Shown in pieces: positions 46,956 through 58,280 of a stretch of DNA of 64,000 nucleotides. The position numbers were made by a program, and so were the translations under genes. Source of the DNA: Leclercia adecarboxylata (GTDB taxonomy: Bacteria > Pseudomonadota > Gammaproteobacteria > Enterobacterales > Enterobacteriaceae). Position 1 is the first letter of the stretch. Each line of letters begins with the position of its first letter. Under the pieces are notes generated by a model, which did not search any database, was not told the DNA's origin, and worked only from the letters and a program-made list of their open reading frames with translations. The DNA lies in contig NZ_CP035382.1 in assembly GCF_006874705.1 (NCBI RefSeq), positions 3,410,001 to 3,474,000 of the forward strand. Direction: 5' to 3'.

Positions 46956-47640
46956 ACACGTGATGCCAGTTAAGCTGGCCCAGGCGCTGGCAAATCCGAT
47001 CTTTCCGGCGCTGGACAGCCAGCTGCGTGCCGGTCGTCACATTGGTCTCGACGAGCTGGATAATCACGCCTTTTTGATGGATTTTCAGGAGTACCTGGAA
47101 GAGTTTTACGCCCGCTATAACGTGGAGCTGATCCGCGCCCCGGAAGGCTTCTTCTACCTGCGCCCGCGCTCCACCACGCTTATTCCGCGCTCGGTGCTGT
47201 CCGAGCTGGACATGATGGTCGGCAAAATTCTCTGCTACCTCTATCTCAGCCCGGAGCGTCTGGCTAATGAAGGCATCTTCACCCAGCAGGAGCTCTATGA
47301 CGAGCTGCTGACGCTGGCGGACGAAGGCAAACTGCTGAAGCTGGTGAACAACCGCTCTACCGGTTCCGACGTGGACCGTCAGAAGTTACAGGAAAAAGTG
47401 CGCTCCTCCCTGAACCGCCTGCGTCGTCTGGGCATGGTGTGGTTTATGGGGCATGACAGCAGTAAATTCCGCATCACGGAATCGGTATTCCGCTTCGGCG
47501 CCGACGTGCGCGTGGGCGATGACGCCCGTGAAGCGCAGCTGCGCATGATCCGCGATGGCGAAGCGATGCCGGTGGAAAACCATCTGCAGCTCAATGATGA
47601 GCATGAAGACAATCAGCCGGATAGCGGGGAGGAAGAGTAA
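46936..47640 (+). CDS. mukE: Condensin accessory subunit MukE
   Basis: 234 residues from the ATG at 46936 ([20 protein letters not shown]), as in E. coli. A much longer open frame begins at 46804, but it runs through mukF and is not conserved. MukE binds MukF and regulates MukB ATPase and DNA loading. It has two winged-helix domains ([20 protein letters not shown], and [20 protein letters not shown]) and an acidic tail NQPDSGEEE. It overlaps mukF by 20 bases and mukB by one (TAATG), keeping the subunits in fixed translation order. Confidence 0.97.
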   Translation: MSLTNIEHVMPVKLAQALANPIFPALDSQLRAGRHIGLDELDNHAFLMDFQEYLEEFYARYNVELIRAPEGFFYLRPRSTTLIPRSVLSELDMMVGKILCYLYLSPERLANEGIFTQQELYDELLTLADEGKLLKLVNNRSTGSDVDRQKLQEKVRSSLNRLRRLGMVWFMGHDSSKFRITESVFRFGADVRVGDDAREAQLRMIRDGEAMPVENHLQLNDEHEDNQPDSGEEE

Positions 47641-50600
47641 TGATTGAACGCGGTAAATTTCGCTCACTGACGCTGATTAACTGGAACGGTTTCTTTGCCC
47701 GCACCTTTGATCTCGATGAGCTGGTGACCACGCTCTCGGGCGGTAACGGGGCAGGGAAATCCACCACCATGGCGGCGTTCGTCACCGCCCTGATCCCGGA
47801 TCTGACGCTGCTGCACTTCCGTAACACCACCGAAGCCGGTGCCACCAGTGGCTCCCGCGATAAGGGTCTGCACGGTAAGCTGAAGGCGGGTGTCTGTTAC
47901 TCCGTGCTGGACGTGATCAACTCCCGTCACCAGCGCGTGGTCGTTGGCGTGCGTCTGCAACAGGTCGCTGGACGTGACCGTAAGGTGGACATCAAGCCGT
48001 TCGCCATTCAGGGGCTGCCCACCTCCGTTCAGCCAACCTCGCTGTTAACGGAAACCCTCAACGAGCGCCAGGCGCGCGTGCTGACGCTTCAGGAGCTGAA
48101 AGACAAGCTGGAAGCCATCGAAGGCGTGCAGTTTAAGCAGTTCAATTCCATTACCGAATACCACTCGCTGATGTTCGATCTGGGCGTGGTCGCGCGTCGT
48201 CTGCGCTCGGCGTCGGATCGTAGTAAGTACTATCGCCTGATTGAAGCCTCGTTGTACGGCGGGATCTCCAGCGCCATTACTCGCTCCCTGCGCGACTACC
48301 TGTTGCCGGAGAACAGCGGCGTGCGCAAAGCCTTCCAGGACATGGAAGCGGCGCTGCGGGAAAACCGCATGACGCTGGAAGCGATTCGCGTCACCCAGTC
48401 GGATCGCGATCTGTTTAAGCATCTGATCAGCGAAGCCACCAACTATGTGGCCGCCGACTATATGCGCCACGCCAACGAGCGCCGCATCCATCTGGATCAG
48501 GCTCTTGAGTATCGCCGCGAGCTGTTTACCTCGCGCCAGCAGCTGGCGTCCGAGCAGTACAAGCACGTCGAGATGGCGCGTGAGTTGTCCGAGCATAACG
48601 GGGCGGAAGGGGATCTGGAGGCCGATTACCAGGCCGCCAGCGATCACCTGAACCTGGTGCAGACCGCGCTGCGCCAGCAGGAAAAAATTGAGCGCTACGA
48701 AGCAGATCTCGATGAACTGCAAATTCGTCTGGAAGAGCAGAACGAAGTGGTGGCCGAAGCCGCCGACAAGCAGGAAGAGAACGAAGGCCGCGCCGAAGCC
48801 GCCGAACTGGAAGTGGATGAGCTGAAAAGCCAGCTTGCCGACTATCAGCAGGCGCTGGACGTCCAGCAGACCCGCGCCATTCAGTACAACCAGGCGTTGC
48901 AGGCCCTGCAGCGCGCAAAAGATCTCTGCCATCTGCCGGATCTGACCCCGGAGAGCGCCGATCAATGGCTGGAAACCTTCCAGGCTAAAGAGCAGGAAGC
49001 GACCGAGAAGCTGCTCAACCTCGACCAGAAGATGAGCGTGGCGCAAACCGCCCACAGCCAGTTTGAGCAGGCTTACCAGCTGGTGGCGGCTATTAACGGC
49101 CCACTGGCGCGCGGCGAGGCGTGGGAAGTGGCCCGCGAGCTGCTGCGTGACGGCGTCAATCAGCGTCATCAGGCGGAACAGGTTCAGCCGCTGCGTATGC
49201 GTCTGAACGAGCTGGAGCAACGCCTGCGCGAACAGCAGGAGGCGGAACGTCTGCTGGCTGAATTCTGCAAGCGTCAGGGCAAACGGGTCGATATTGACGA
49301 TCTCGAGTCCCTGCATCAGGAGCTGGAAGCCCGCATCGCGTCGCTGTCTGACAGCGTCTCCAGCGCCAGCGAACAACGCATGGCGTTGCGCCAGGAGCTG
49401 GAGCAGCTGCAGTCGCGTATTCAGACGCTGATGCTGCGCGCGCCGATCTGGCTGGCAGCCCAGAGCAGCCTTAGCCAGCTCAGCGAGCAGTGTGGGGAGG
49501 AGTTCGAATCCAGCCAGGACGTTACGGAGTACCTCCAGCAGCTGCTGGAGCGTGAACGCGAAGCGATTGTTGAGCGTGATGAAGTGGGCGCGCGCAAACG
49601 CGCGGTCGACGAAGAAATTGAGCGTTTAAGCCAGCCGGGCGGTGCAGAAGACGCGCGCCTGAACACCCTGGCAGAGCGTTTTGGCGGCGTGCTGCTGTCC
49701 GAAATCTACGACGACGTCAGCCTCGAAGATGCGCCTTACTACTCTGCGCTGTATGGCCCGTCCCGCCACGCTATCGTGGTGCCGGATCTCTCCCTGATTG
49801 CTGACCAGCTCGAAGGGCTGGAAGATTGTCCGGAAGATCTCTATCTGATCGAAGGGGATCCGCAGTCGTTCGATGACAGCGTCTTTGGCGTCGACGAGCT
49901 GGAAAAAGCGGTGGTGGTGAAAATCGCCGACCGCCAGTGGCGTTATTCGCGCTTCCCGTCGCTGCCGCTGTTTGGCCGTGCCGCGCGTGAAAGCCGCATT
50001 GAAAGTCTGCACACCGAGCGCGAGGCGCTCTCCGAACGCTTTGCCACGCTCTCTTTCGATGTGCAGAAAACCCAGCGTCTGCACCAGGCGTTCAGCCGCT
50101 TTATCGGTAGCCATCTGGCCGTCGCATTTGAAGCCGATCCGGAAGCGGAGATCCGCAAGTTCACCACCCGTCGTACCGAGCTTGAACGCGCGCTGTCCGC
50201 CCACGAGAACGACAACCAGCAGAGCCGCGTCCAGTTCGAGCAGGCCAAAGAGGGCGTCGCTGCCCTGAACCGTATTCTGCCGCGCCTCAACCTGCTGGCG
50301 GATGACACCCTTGCCGATCGGGTGGATGAGATCCAGGAGCGTCTCGACGAAGCACAGGAAGCCGCGCGCTTCGTGCAGCAGTACGGCAATCAGCTGGCGA
50401 AGCTCGAACCGATGCTCTCCGTCCTGCAGAGCGACCCGGAGCAGTTCGAACAGCTGAAAGAAGATTATGCCTGGTCGCAACAGGTTCAGCGCGAAGCCCG
50501 TCAGCAGGCCTTTGCCCTGACCGAAGTGGCCCAGCGTCGGGCGCACTTCAGCTACTCCGACTCGGCGGAAATGTTGAACGGCAACAGCGATCTGAACGAG

Positions 50601-52088
50601 AAACTGCGTCAGCGTCTGGAGCAGGCAGAAGCGGAACGTACCCGCGCCCGTGAAGCGATGCGTAGCCATGCCGCGCAGCTGAGCCAGTACAGCCAGGTGC
50701 TGGCGTCGCTGAAAAGCTCGTTTGATACCAAGAAAGAGCTGCTGACCGACCTGCACAAAGAGCTGCAGGATATCGGCGTACGTGCCGATAGCGGCGCAGA
50801 GGAGCGGGCGCGTATTCGTCGCGACGAACTGCATGCCCAGCTCAGCAACAACCGCGCGCGCCGCAACCAGCTGGAAAAAGCGCTGACCTTCTGCGAAGCG
50901 GAGATGGATAACCTCACCCGTCGTCTGCGCAAGCTGGAACGCGACTACCACGAGAAGCGCGAGCAGGTGGTTACCGCCAAAGCGGGCTGGTGTGCCGTGA
51001 TGCGAATGGTGAAAGACAACGGGGTTGAACGTCGTCTGCACCGCCGCGAGCTGGCCTATCTTTCCGGAGATGAGCTGCGCTCTATGTCGGATAAGGCGCT
51101 CGGTGCGCTGCGTCTGGCGGTGGCGGATAACGAACACCTGCGCGATGTCCTGCGCATGTCGGAAGATCCGAAACGCCCTGAGCGCAAAATTCAGTTCTTT
51201 GTGGCGGTCTATCAGCACCTGCGCGAGCGTATCCGCCAGGACATCATCCGTACCGACGATCCGGTCGAAGCCATCGAACAAATGGAGATCGAGCTGGGCC
51301 GTCTGACGGAAGAGCTGACTTCCCGCGAGCAGAAGCTGGCAATCAGCTCCCGCAGCGTGGCGAATATTATCCGCAAGACGATTCAGCGCGAGCAGAACCG
51401 TATCCGCCAGCTGAACCAGGGCCTGCAAAGCGTATCGTTCGGCCAGGTTAACAGCGTACGACTGAACGTCAACGTGCGTGAAGCCCACGCCACGCTGCTG
51501 GACGTACTGGCTGAGCAGCACGAGCAGCATCAGGATCTGTTCAACAGCAACCGCCTGACCTTCTCCGAAGCGCTGGCGAAGCTGTATCAGCGTCTGAACC
51601 CGCAGATCGACATGGGCCAGCGCACGCCGCAAACCATCGGTGAGGAGCTGCTGGACTACCGCAACTATCTGGAGATGGAAGTGGAAGTTAACCGTGGTTC
51701 CGACGGCTGGCTGCGTGCGGAATCCGGCGCCCTGTCGACCGGGGAAGCGATCGGTACCGGGATGTCGATTCTGGTGATGGTGGTGCAGAGCTGGGAGGAT
51801 GAATCCCGGCGTCTGCGCGGCAAGGATATCTCTCCATGCCGCCTGCTGTTCCTCGATGAAGCGGCGCGTCTGGATGCCCGTTCGATCGCCACGCTGTTTG
51901 AGCTGTGCGACCGTCTGGATATGCAGCTGATTATCGCGGCGCCGGAGAACATCAGTCCGGAGAAAGGTACCACCTATAAACTGGTGCGTAAGGTCTACCA
52001 GAACAGCGAGCACGTTCACGTTGTCGGCCTGCGCGGCTTTGCCCCGCAGCCGCCTGAATCTCTCCCGGGGACGGCTGACGCCTCCTGA
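47640..52088 (+). CDS. mukB: Chromosome partition SMC-like protein MukB
   Basis: 1,482 residues (E. coli 1,486). MukB is the SMC-type ATPase of MukBEF and works with topoisomerase IV to compact and separate chromosomes. The N-terminal head has Walker [11 protein letters not shown] (about 33-42). Long coiled coils run on both sides of a hinge at about 650-800 ([19 protein letters not shown]). The C-terminal head has the signature [14 protein letters not shown] and Walker [12 protein letters not shown]. The coiled-coil composition produces a very long open frame on the other strand, which I do not count. It ends the cmoM-mukFEB operon with a strong terminator. Confidence 0.98.
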   Translation: MIERGKFRSLTLINWNGFFARTFDLDELVTTLSGGNGAGKSTTMAAFVTALIPDLTLLHFRNTTEAGATSGSRDKGLHGKLKAGVCYSVLDVINSRHQRVVVGVRLQQVAGRDRKVDIKPFAIQGLPTSVQPTSLLTETLNERQARVLTLQELKDKLEAIEGVQFKQFNSITEYHSLMFDLGVVARRLRSASDRSKYYRLIEASLYGGISSAITRSLRDYLLPENSGVRKAFQDMEAALRENRMTLEAIRVTQSDRDLFKHLISEATNYVAADYMRHANERRIHLDQALEYRRELFTSRQQLASEQYKHVEMARELSEHNGAEGDLEADYQAASDHLNLVQTALRQQEKIERYEADLDELQIRLEEQNEVVAEAADKQEENEGRAEAAELEVDELKSQLADYQQALDVQQTRAIQYNQALQALQRAKDLCHLPDLTPESADQWLETFQAKEQEATEKLLNLDQKMSVAQTAHSQFEQAYQLVAAINGPLARGEAWEVARELLRDGVNQRHQAEQVQPLRMRLNELEQRLREQQEAERLLAEFCKRQGKRVDIDDLESLHQELEARIASLSDSVSSASEQRMALRQELEQLQSRIQTLMLRAPIWLAAQSSLSQLSEQCGEEFESSQDVTEYLQQLLEREREAIVERDEVGARKRAVDEEIERLSQPGGAEDARLNTLAERFGGVLLSEIYDDVSLEDAPYYSALYGPSRHAIVVPDLSLIADQLEGLEDCPEDLYLIEGDPQSFDDSVFGVDELEKAVVVKIADRQWRYSRFPSLPLFGRAARESRIESLHTEREALSERFATLSFDVQKTQRLHQAFSRFIGSHLAVAFEADPEAEIRKFTTRRTELERALSAHENDNQQSRVQFEQAKEGVAALNRILPRLNLLADDTLADRVDEIQERLDEAQEAARFVQQYGNQLAKLEPMLSVLQSDPEQFEQLKEDYAWSQQVQREARQQAFALTEVAQRRAHFSYSDSAEMLNGNSDLNEKLRQRLEQAEAERTRAREAMRSHAAQLSQYSQVLASLKSSFDTKKELLTDLHKELQDIGVRADSGAEERARIRRDELHAQLSNNRARRNQLEKALTFCEAEMDNLTRRLRKLERDYHEKREQVVTAKAGWCAVMRMVKDNGVERRLHRRELAYLSGDELRSMSDKALGALRLAVADNEHLRDVLRMSEDPKRPERKIQFFVAVYQHLRERIRQDIIRTDDPVEAIEQMEIELGRLTEELTSREQKLAISSRSVANIIRKTIQREQNRIRQLNQGLQSVSFGQVNSVRLNVNVREAHATLLDVLAEQHEQHQDLFNSNRLTFSEALAKLYQRLNPQIDMGQRTPQTIGEELLDYRNYLEMEVEVNRGSDGWLRAESGALSTGEAIGTGMSILVMVVQSWEDESRRLRGKDISPCRLLFLDEAARLDARSIATLFELCDRLDMQLIIAAPENISPEKGTTYKLVRKVYQNSEHVHVVGLRGFAPQPPESLPGTADAS

Positions 52089-52108
52089 TGAATCTGAAAG
52101 TGAACCAT

Positions 52109-52133
52109 GGCGGCCCCCGGGCCGCCTTTTTTT
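52109..52133 (+). terminator. cmoM-mukFEB operon terminator
   Basis: A GGCGGCCC / GGGCCGCC stem is followed by seven T, 20 bases after mukB. Confidence 0.9.
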
Positions 52134-52271
52134 ATTCCTTGAGCTTGTACTGGCGGCTGCGTTAACTTTAAACTTCTTTACATAAGGCAAGGCTGGTGCC
52201 GGTCTGTCTTCCTATAATGAAATGAAGCCCCGGTGATGAGGGCGCGACGTAAAGCAAACAGGGGGCAAGGG

Positions 52272-54098
52272 ATGTTGCTGAATAAAATGTATGGTCGTCA
52301 GCTGTCGGCGCTAAGTTTGTGCCTGACGGTAGTAGTGGCTCCACTGTTTTCTGCCCGGGCCGATGAGCCCGAACTGGTTCCTGTCGACAGCTCCGCCACC
52401 ATGGGCGCGCAGCCTACGTCGCTGTCACAACCGCTGGAACAATCGCCAGCCACCGCCATTATGGCCGGTATCCGACCGCTGCCGCCTGCCGATGTCACAG
52501 CGGAACAACGCCGCGAGCAGCTACTATCAGCTCTGCCGGCGGGTTACTCCCCGGTCTATCTCAATCAGCTTACGCTGCTGTATGCCGCACGCGACATGAA
52601 ACCCATGTGGGACGATCGCGATGCCGTGCGGGCGTTCCAGCAACAGCTTGCTGAAGTCGCTATCGCCGGTTTCCAGCCGCAGTTTACCGCCTGGGTGGAA
52701 CTGCTGACCCAGCCTGCGATAACCGGAATGGCGCGGGACGTGGTCCTGTCGGATGCGATGATGGGCTATCTGCAGTTTGTGGCGGGGATCCCGGTCAACG
52801 GTAACCGCTGGCTCTACAGCACCAAACCCTACAAGATGGCGACGCCGCCGCTGTCGGTCATCAACCAGTGGCAGCTGGCGCTGGATAACGGGACGGTACC
52901 GAATTTTATTGCCGGACTTGCACCGACGCATCCGCAGTATGCGGTGATGCACCAGTCGCTGCTGCAGCTGGTGGCCGATACGCAACCCTGGCCACAGCTG
53001 CAGGGAACCGCCAAACTGAGTCCGGGGCAGTGGAGCAGCGACGTTCCGGCCCTGCGCGAAATCCTGAAACGCTCCGGCGTGATTGACGGTGGGCCGAAAA
53101 TTGCCCTGCCGGGTGACGATCCGCAAAGCGCGGTTGTCAGCCCGTCAGCCCCGCCGGTTGAGAAGAAAACGAAGCCCGTATCCAGCAAGCCGGCCTCCTA
53201 TGACCGTAGCCTTGTTGAGGCGGTCAAAGCCTTCCAGACCACCCAGGGGCTGGGCGCGGATGGCGTGATCGGCCCGGCAACGCGTGACGCGCTGAATCTC
53301 ACCCCTGCCCAGCGTGCCGGCGTGCTGGCGCTGAATATCCAGCGTCTGCGCCTGCTGCCGGGAACGCTCTCCACCGGCATTATGGTGAATATCCCGGCCT
53401 TTTCGCTGGTCTATTATCAGAACGGCAATGAAGTGCTGGCATCGAGAGTGATTGTCGGTCGTCCGGATCGCAAAACGCCGATGATGAGCAGCGCGCTAAA
53501 TAACGTGGTGGTCAACCCGCCGTGGAACGTGCCGCCGACGCTGGCGCGCAAAGACATTCTGCCGAAACTGTGGGATGACCCGGGATATCTTGAGCGCCAC
53601 AACTATACCGTCCTGCGGGGCTGGAACAGTAAAGAGGCTATCGATCCGTGGCGGGTAGACTGGGCGACCATTACGCCAGCGAATCTGCCGTTCCGTTTCC
53701 AGCAGGCTCCCGGGGCGCATAACTCTCTGGGGCGTTATAAATTCAATATGCCGAGTTCGGACGCTATCTATCTGCACGATACGCCTAACCACAACCTGTT
53801 CCAGAAAGATGCTCGTGCGCTCAGCTCCGGCTGCGTGCGTGTAAACAAGGCGTCAGAACTGGCTAACATGCTGTTACAGGATGCAGGCTGGAACGACACA
53901 CGAATCTCCGACGCGCTGAAGCAGGGCGACACGCGTTATGTGAATATCCGCCAAAATATTCCGGTTAATCTGTACTATCTGACCGCATTCGTGGGTAAGG
54001 ACGGCCGGACCCAGTATCGTACAGATATTTACAATTATGATGAGATTGCCCGATCGAACACTCAGATTCTGCCCAAGGCAGAGCAATTGATCAGGTAA
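52272..54098 (+). CDS. ldtD: L,D-transpeptidase LdtD (YcbB)
   Basis: 608 residues from the ATG at 52272 ([19 protein letters not shown]); E. coli LdtD has 615. An ATG at 52233 would add 13 residues, but the chosen start aligns with E. coli and gives a normal signal peptide ending FSARA before DEPE. LdtD makes 3-3 (mDap-mDap) crosslinks in peptidoglycan and allows beta-lactam bypass. Order: an N-terminal scaffold domain, a peptidoglycan-binding domain ([20 protein letters not shown]), then a YkuD catalytic domain with [20 protein letters not shown], where the catalytic Cys is residue 521. mepK, which cuts this kind of bond, lies 177 bases downstream. Confidence 0.95.
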   Translation: MLLNKMYGRQLSALSLCLTVVVAPLFSARADEPELVPVDSSATMGAQPTSLSQPLEQSPATAIMAGIRPLPPADVTAEQRREQLLSALPAGYSPVYLNQLTLLYAARDMKPMWDDRDAVRAFQQQLAEVAIAGFQPQFTAWVELLTQPAITGMARDVVLSDAMMGYLQFVAGIPVNGNRWLYSTKPYKMATPPLSVINQWQLALDNGTVPNFIAGLAPTHPQYAVMHQSLLQLVADTQPWPQLQGTAKLSPGQWSSDVPALREILKRSGVIDGGPKIALPGDDPQSAVVSPSAPPVEKKTKPVSSKPASYDRSLVEAVKAFQTTQGLGADGVIGPATRDALNLTPAQRAGVLALNIQRLRLLPGTLSTGIMVNIPAFSLVYYQNGNEVLASRVIVGRPDRKTPMMSSALNNVVVNPPWNVPPTLARKDILPKLWDDPGYLERHNYTVLRGWNSKEAIDPWRVDWATITPANLPFRFQQAPGAHNSLGRYKFNMPSSDAIYLHDTPNHNLFQKDARALSSGCVRVNKASELANMLLQDAGWNDTRISDALKQGDTRYVNIRQNIPVNLYYLTAFVGKDGRTQYRTDIYNYDEIARSNTQILPKAEQLIR

Positions 54099-54143
54099 AT
54101 GAAGAAGTTCGGAAAATTCTGGTAGCCTGAGGAAGAAAAAGAA

Positions 54144-54174
54144 ACGGGGCTTGCGGCTGCAAGCCCCGTATTTC
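54144..54174 (+). terminator. Hairpin between ldtD and mepK
   Basis: A perfect 11-bp stem (ACGGGGCTTGC / GCAAGCCCCGT) with loop GGCT is followed by ATTTCC. The stem is very stable but the U-tract is short, so it may be a terminator or an mRNA stabiliser. Confidence 0.65.
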
Positions 54175-54275
54175 CTGGTTTTGCTGCCTTGACGCTGACA
54201 GGTTTGCCCGGTAATGTGCCCTTCGTGCGCTGTATTGCATTTATACGATAACACTGACCTGTAGACCTGATTACC

Positions 54276-54824
54276 ATGGATAAATTCGACGCTAATCGCC
54301 GTAAGTTGCTGGCGTTAGGGGGCATTGCGCTGGGCGCTGCCATCTTACCGACGCCATCATTTGCCACGCTCTCTACCCCACGACCACGCATTTTGACGCT
54401 TAATAACCTGCATACAGGTGAGTCAATAAAAGCCGAGTTTTTTGATGGCCGGGGCTATATTCAGGATGAATTAGCAAAGCTTAATCATTTTTTCCGTGAT
54501 TTCCGCGCAAATAAGATTAAAGCCATCGATCCAGGATTATTCGATCAGCTTTACCGCCTGCAGGGCCTGCTGGGAACCCGTAAACCGGTCCAGCTTATCT
54601 CTGGTTACCGCTCCCTTGATACCAATAACGAATTACGCGCCCGCAGCCGTGGAGTTGCTAAAAAAAGTTATCACACCAAAGGGCAAGCGATGGATTTTCA
54701 TATTGAAGGCGTTTCGTTAGCCAATGTTCGCAAAGCTGCGTTATCTATGCGCGCAGGTGGTGTAGGATATTACCCACGTAGCAACTTTGTGCATATTGAT
54801 ACCGGGCCACTGCGGCACTGGTAA
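54276..54824 (+). CDS. mepK: Murein endopeptidase MepK (YcbK)
   Basis: 182 residues, as in E. coli. A Tat-type signal ([19 protein letters not shown]) leads it to the periplasm. The DUF882/M15-like peptidase domain shows [20 protein letters not shown] with [17 protein letters not shown] (zinc-binding HxxGxAxD) and the final [12 protein letters not shown] (second zinc histidine). E. coli MepK cuts mDap-mDap 3-3 crosslinks, opening the sacculus for growth. It lies downstream of ldtD, which makes those bonds. gloC starts 19 bases after its stop. Confidence 0.94.
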   Translation: MDKFDANRRKLLALGGIALGAAILPTPSFATLSTPRPRILTLNNLHTGESIKAEFFDGRGYIQDELAKLNHFFRDFRANKIKAIDPGLFDQLYRLQGLLGTRKPVQLISGYRSLDTNNELRARSRGVAKKSYHTKGQAMDFHIEGVSLANVRKAALSMRAGGVGYYPRSNFVHIDTGPLRHW

Positions 54825-54843
54825 TAACGAAATCAGGAGCAGT

Positions 54844-55491
54844 ATGAACTATCGTATTATTCCGGTCACCGCGTTCTCCCAGAACTGTTCGATTATCTGG
54901 TGCGAACAAACCAAACTGGCCGCCCTGGTCGACCCGGGTGGTGATGCAGAGAAGATCAAACAGGAAGTCGCCGCCGCTGGCGTGACCTTAATGCAGATTT
55001 TACTCACCCACGGTCATCTCGATCACGTGGGGGCTGCGGCCGAGCTGGCGCAACACTACGGTGTACCGATCGTGGGTCCGGAAAAAGAAGATGAGTTCTG
55101 GCTGCAGGGATTGCCGGCACAAAGCCGCATGTTTGGTCTGGATGAGTGTCTGCCGCTGACGCCGGATCGCTGGCTGAACGAAGGTGAAACCGTCAGCGTC
55201 GGCAATGTGACCTTACAGGTGTTGCATTGCCCGGGCCATACGCCAGGCCACATTGTCTTCTTTGATGACCAGTCCCGCTTGCTGATTTCCGGCGACGTGA
55301 TCTTTAAAGGCGGAGTAGGGCGCAGTGATTTCCCGCGTGGCGATCACGGTCAGCTGATTCGCTCGATTAAAGAGAAGTTATTGCCGCTGGGGGATGATGT
55401 GACCTTTATCTCCGGCCATGGCCCAATGTCGACGCTGGGCTACGAGCGGCTGCACAACCCGTTCCTGCAGGATGAAATGCCTGTCTGGTAA
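54844..55491 (+). CDS. gloC: Hydroxyacylglutathione hydrolase GloC (YcbL)
   Basis: 215 residues from the ATG at 54844 ([20 protein letters not shown]), as in E. coli; a longer frame overlaps mepK. It is a type II glyoxalase that hydrolyses S-lactoylglutathione in methylglyoxal detoxification. The metallo-beta-lactamase metal site is [12 protein letters not shown], with further ligands in [30 protein letters not shown] and [15 protein letters not shown]. An AGGAGC ribosome-binding site precedes the ATG. It is probably co-transcribed with mepK and ends at a strong terminator next to a REP element. Confidence 0.96.
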   Translation: MNYRIIPVTAFSQNCSIIWCEQTKLAALVDPGGDAEKIKQEVAAAGVTLMQILLTHGHLDHVGAAAELAQHYGVPIVGPEKEDEFWLQGLPAQSRMFGLDECLPLTPDRWLNEGETVSVGNVTLQVLHCPGHTPGHIVFFDDQSRLLISGDVIFKGGVGRSDFPRGDHGQLIRSIKEKLLPLGDDVTFISGHGPMSTLGYERLHNPFLQDEMPVW

Positions 55492-55500
55492 CGAACAATA

Positions 55501-55531
55501 AAAAAAGCCTGCTTTAAGCAGGCTTTTTTTT
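55501..55531 (+). terminator. gloC terminator
   Basis: An 8-bp stem AAGCCTGC / GCAGGCTT, with A- and T-runs on either side, lies ten bases after gloC. The symmetric flanks could also stop leftward transcription. Confidence 0.92.
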
Positions 55532-55603
55532 GCCCGGCGGCGCTACGCTTGCGCGGGCCTACGTGGCTTTTGTAGGTCGGGTAAGCGCAAGCGCCACCCG
55601 ACA
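55532..55603. repeat. REP/BIME element between gloC and aspC
   Basis: Two inverted REP-like units face each other: GCCCGGCGGCGCTACGCTTG at 55532 and its counterpart near 55575-55603 (GTCGGGTAAGCGCAAGCGCC). Each can fold into a GC-rich hairpin, as in enterobacterial palindromic units. They sit between the 3' ends of convergent gloC and aspC, the usual REP position, and may protect the aspC mRNA or bind gyrase or IHF. Confidence 0.85.
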
Positions 55604-55608
55604 GTTTT

Positions 55609-56799
55609 TTACAGCACAGCCACAATCGCTTCGCACAGCGGCGCCATGTTATCCGGCGTCATACCCGCCACGTTAACACGACCGGAAGCCACCGCGTACA
55701 CGCCAAACTCTTCACGCAGACGCAGAACCTGCTCTTTGGTCAGGCCGCTGAATGAGAACATGCCGTTCTGCTTGATGATGAAGCTAAAGTCGCGATCTGC
55801 GCCTTTTTCCGCCAGGGTGTTAACGAACAGCAGGCGCATGCGCTGAATACGCTGACGCATGTCGTTCAGTTCCTGTTCCCAGATGGCGCGCAGCGCGTCG
55901 TTGCTGAGAATGGTTGCCACTACAGACGCACCGTGAGCCGGTGGGTTGGAGTAGTTAGCACGAATAACGGATTTCATCTGGCTGAACGCACGATCGACGG
56001 TCTGCTCGTCGGCAGCCACCAGCGTACAGGCGCCTACGCGCTCATTGTACAGACCGAAGTTCTTGGAGTAGGAGCTGGCAACAATCAGCTCTTTATGCAG
56101 TGCAGCGAACGCACGCAGGCCTTCAGCATCTTCTTCCAGACCACGGGCAAAGCCCTGGTAGGCGAAGTCAAACAGCGGCAGCCAGCCTTTTTCGACGGAC
56201 AGTTTCGCCAGCTGTTCCCACTGTTCCAGCGTCGGATCGATGCCGGTTGGGTTATGGCAGCAGCCGTGGAACAGGACCACATCGCCCGCCTGCGCTTCGC
56301 TCAGGCTTGCCAGCAGACCGTCAAAGTCGAGAGCATGATTAGCCGCGTCGTAGTAAGCGTATTCACGCACTTCCAGACCGGCAGAGTTGAAGACGCTCTT
56401 ATGGTTCGGCCAGCTTGGGTTGCTCACCCAGACGGTTTTTACGCTGGTATTTTTGGCGAGGAAATCCCCCGCCACGCGCAGGGCACCGGTACCGCCAGGG
56501 GTCTGTGCGGTGCGGGCACGTTTATCGCTGATAATCGCGTTGCCTTTGCCGAACAGCAGCTCCTGAGTGCAACGACCAAATTCCGGGATGCCGTCGATGC
56601 CGAGGTAGTTTTTGGTATTTTCGTTTTCCAGCAGATACTGCTCAGCTTTTTTAACGCTGGTCAGTACCGGGGTCTTGCCGGTCTCATCTTTATAGACACC
56701 AATACCCAGGTTGATTTTTCCAGGGCGGTCATCGGCACGAAACAGATCGGCCAGGCCCAGAATCGGGTCGGCAGGGGCGGCGGTAATGTTCTCAAACAT
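55609..56799 (-). CDS. aspC: Aspartate aminotransferase
   Basis: 396 residues, as in E. coli. It exchanges amino groups between glutamate and oxaloacetate to form aspartate and also handles aromatic amino acids. The start [20 protein letters not shown] is conserved. The PLP lysine lies in [19 protein letters not shown], and the substrate arginine in the C-terminal [18 protein letters not shown]. It stands alone, transcribed leftward, with 184 bases between its start and the ompF stop that should hold its promoter. Its 3' end runs into the REP element. Confidence 0.98.
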   Translation of the reverse strand: MFENITAAPADPILGLADLFRADDRPGKINLGIGVYKDETGKTPVLTSVKKAEQYLLENENTKNYLGIDGIPEFGRCTQELLFGKGNAIISDKRARTAQTPGGTGALRVAGDFLAKNTSVKTVWVSNPSWPNHKSVFNSAGLEVREYAYYDAANHALDFDGLLASLSEAQAGDVVLFHGCCHNPTGIDPTLEQWEQLAKLSVEKGWLPLFDFAYQGFARGLEEDAEGLRAFAALHKELIVASSYSKNFGLYNERVGACTLVAADEQTVDRAFSQMKSVIRANYSNPPAHGASVVATILSNDALRAIWEQELNDMRQRIQRMRLLFVNTLAEKGADRDFSFIIKQNGMFSFSGLTKEQVLRLREEFGVYAVASGRVNVAGMTPDNMAPLCEAIVAVL

Positions 56800-56927
56800 G
56801 ACGAAGTTCCATTGTGGTTACGGAAGTGAAATCCGCTATCAGGTTAACGATAGTTCTACAAAATGCCAACCGTTTGCTACAAAAAGCGTGCGGCTTTTCA
56901 AAAGTCGCCATTTTTAGCTTTCGGGCA

Positions 56928-56952
56928 TAAAAAAACAGGGCCGAAGCCCTGT
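56928..56952 (-). terminator. ompF terminator
   Basis: On the minus strand a 7-bp stem ACAGGGC / GCCCTGT with a TTCG tetraloop is followed by TTTTTTTATG, 32 bases after the ompF stop. Confidence 0.92.
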
Positions 56953-56983
56953 TTTTTAGACATATAACAAAGTGGTGTACTGA

Positions 56984-58066
56984 TTAGAACTGGTATACCA
57001 GACCCAGAACGTAGGTGTCGTCTGTTGCCAGCTTAACGCTGCTGGTGTAGCTATTGTCATCCAGCAGGTTGAAGCGGTATGCACCGTACACGTTCATGTT
57101 CTTGTTGAAGTAGTACCATGAGCCCACTTCTACGTATTTCACCAGGTCAGCATCGCCACCGTTGAAGGTGCCACGTGCAGCCAGGTCTTTACCTTTGGAC
57201 TGAACGTAACCCACGGATGGACGCAGGCCGAAATCGAACTGGTACTGAACCACAGCTTCGAAGTTCTGGGTTTTGTTGGCGAACGTATCATCGTTTTCAC
57301 GAGTCATGTTGTTTGATTCGCCGTACATAACCGCAGCGTACAGGTTGTTGGCATCATACTTAGCAGATGTTGCCCAACCTTCAGCGCGAGAACCCTGGCC
57401 ATCAGCTTCTTGACCGTTAGTACGGTCAGAGTTGGTGTATGCCGCGGTGACGTTGAAGCCATCCAGGAAGTCATAGCCTAAAGAGTAGCTGTTGCCGTCG
57501 CCGTTCTGGCGCTCAACGCCGTGACCGTTAACGTTTTTGCCCTGGTATTGCAGACCCAGAGACAGGCCATCAACCAGGCCGAAGAAGTTGGAGTTACGAT
57601 AGGTCGCAACGCCAGTGGTACGGCAGGTCATGAAGTTGTCGGTCTGGCACAGGGTGTCGCCGCCGTATTCAACCAGCATATCGGTAGATGCCAGCGCATC
57701 ATAGAACACGCCATAGTTACGGCCGTAGTCGAATGAGCCGTAGTCGCCCGCTTTCAGACCTGCGAAGGCCAGACGGGTTCTGGTGTCCTGAGAACCTTCA
57801 GCTTTGCTTGCGTTCAGGTTGTATTCCCACTGACCGTAACCAGCCAGTTGGTCATTTACCTGAGTTTCGCCCTTGAAGCCAATACGAGCATAAGAGTCGT
57901 CAGCGCTGTTGTTGTCGCCGCCAGATTTATCCCAGATGTGTTTACCAACAACTTTGCCGTACAGATCCAGTTTGTTGGCGTTTTTGTTATAGATCTCAGC
58001 AGCGTTAGCTGCACCGGCTACCAGCAGAGCAGGGATAACCACTGCCAGGATATTGCGCTTCATCAT
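56984..58066 (-). CDS. ompF: General porin at the ompF locus (OmpF/OmpK35 group)
   Basis: 360 residues. The 22-residue signal peptide ([20 protein letters not shown]) is nearly that of E. coli OmpF. The mature protein is a 16-stranded trimeric porin with YGQWEYN, the strand [15 protein letters not shown], and the C-terminal VLGLVYQF. The constriction loop L3 is unusual: E. coli PEFGGD is VEYGGD (132-137), and it contains Cys140 and Cys148 ([12 protein letters not shown]). General enterobacterial porins normally have no cysteine. That stretch resembles PhoE (QTDNFMTKR) more than OmpF. The upstream region and gene position identify it as the OmpF/OmpK35 orthologue, though the barrel loops have diverged or recombined. 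Confidence 0.92.
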   Translation of the reverse strand: MMKRNILAVVIPALLVAGAANAAEIYNKNANKLDLYGKVVGKHIWDKSGGDNNSADDSYARIGFKGETQVNDQLAGYGQWEYNLNASKAEGSQDTRTRLAFAGLKAGDYGSFDYGRNYGVFYDALASTDMLVEYGGDTLCQTDNFMTCRTTGVATYRNSNFFGLVDGLSLGLQYQGKNVNGHGVERQNGDGNSYSLGYDFLDGFNVTAAYTNSDRTNGQEADGQGSRAEGWATSAKYDANNLYAAVMYGESNNMTRENDDTFANKTQNFEAVVQYQFDFGLRPSVGYVQSKGKDLAARGTFNGGDADLVKYVEVGSWYYFNKNMNVYGAYRFNLLDDNSYTSSVKLATDDTYVLGLVYQF

Positions 58067-58100
58067 TATTTATTACCCTCATTTGTTTTTTTATGACACT
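58067..58100 (-). promoter_or_regulatory. ompF translation start region, MicF-pairing type
   Basis: The sequence before the ompF ATG (GAGGGTAATAAATAATGATG on the minus strand) is the same as the E. coli segment that pairs with the small RNA MicF. It includes the ribosome-binding site GAGGG. Repression by MicF is inferred; micF itself is not in this window. Confidence 0.6.
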
Positions 58101-58183
58101 CGCCACTGCCGCCAATAAATTTCGTCAATAAATATTTCCGGAACTATTGATGAGAGTTTGGTGTCTTTATGTGTCTGACAGGC

Positions 58184-58280
58184 ATCTTTCCATTCAAATT
58201 ACCGTTTCGCCACCCTGAAAGTGCTACAAACATCAAGATACAGTTACAAAAAGAAAATATGTGTAACAAAACATGTATTT
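58184..58280 (-). promoter_or_regulatory. ompF promoter and OmpR-binding region
   Basis: On the minus strand the -10 AAAGAT (58184-58189) puts the start site near 58177, about 110 bases before the ATG, as in E. coli ompF. Upstream, TTTTGTTACACATATTTTC and TTTTTGTAACTG (about 58241-58280) resemble the E. coli OmpR boxes F1-F3 in sequence and distance. Osmotic control by EnvZ/OmpR is therefore likely. The alignment is from memory of the E. coli promoter. Confidence 0.75.

Noticed and set aside
49626..52190. 854-codon open frame opposite mukB
   Set aside because: Shadow of the Gln/Glu/Arg/Leu-rich coiled-coil coding sequence; no recognisable domain and no start signals.
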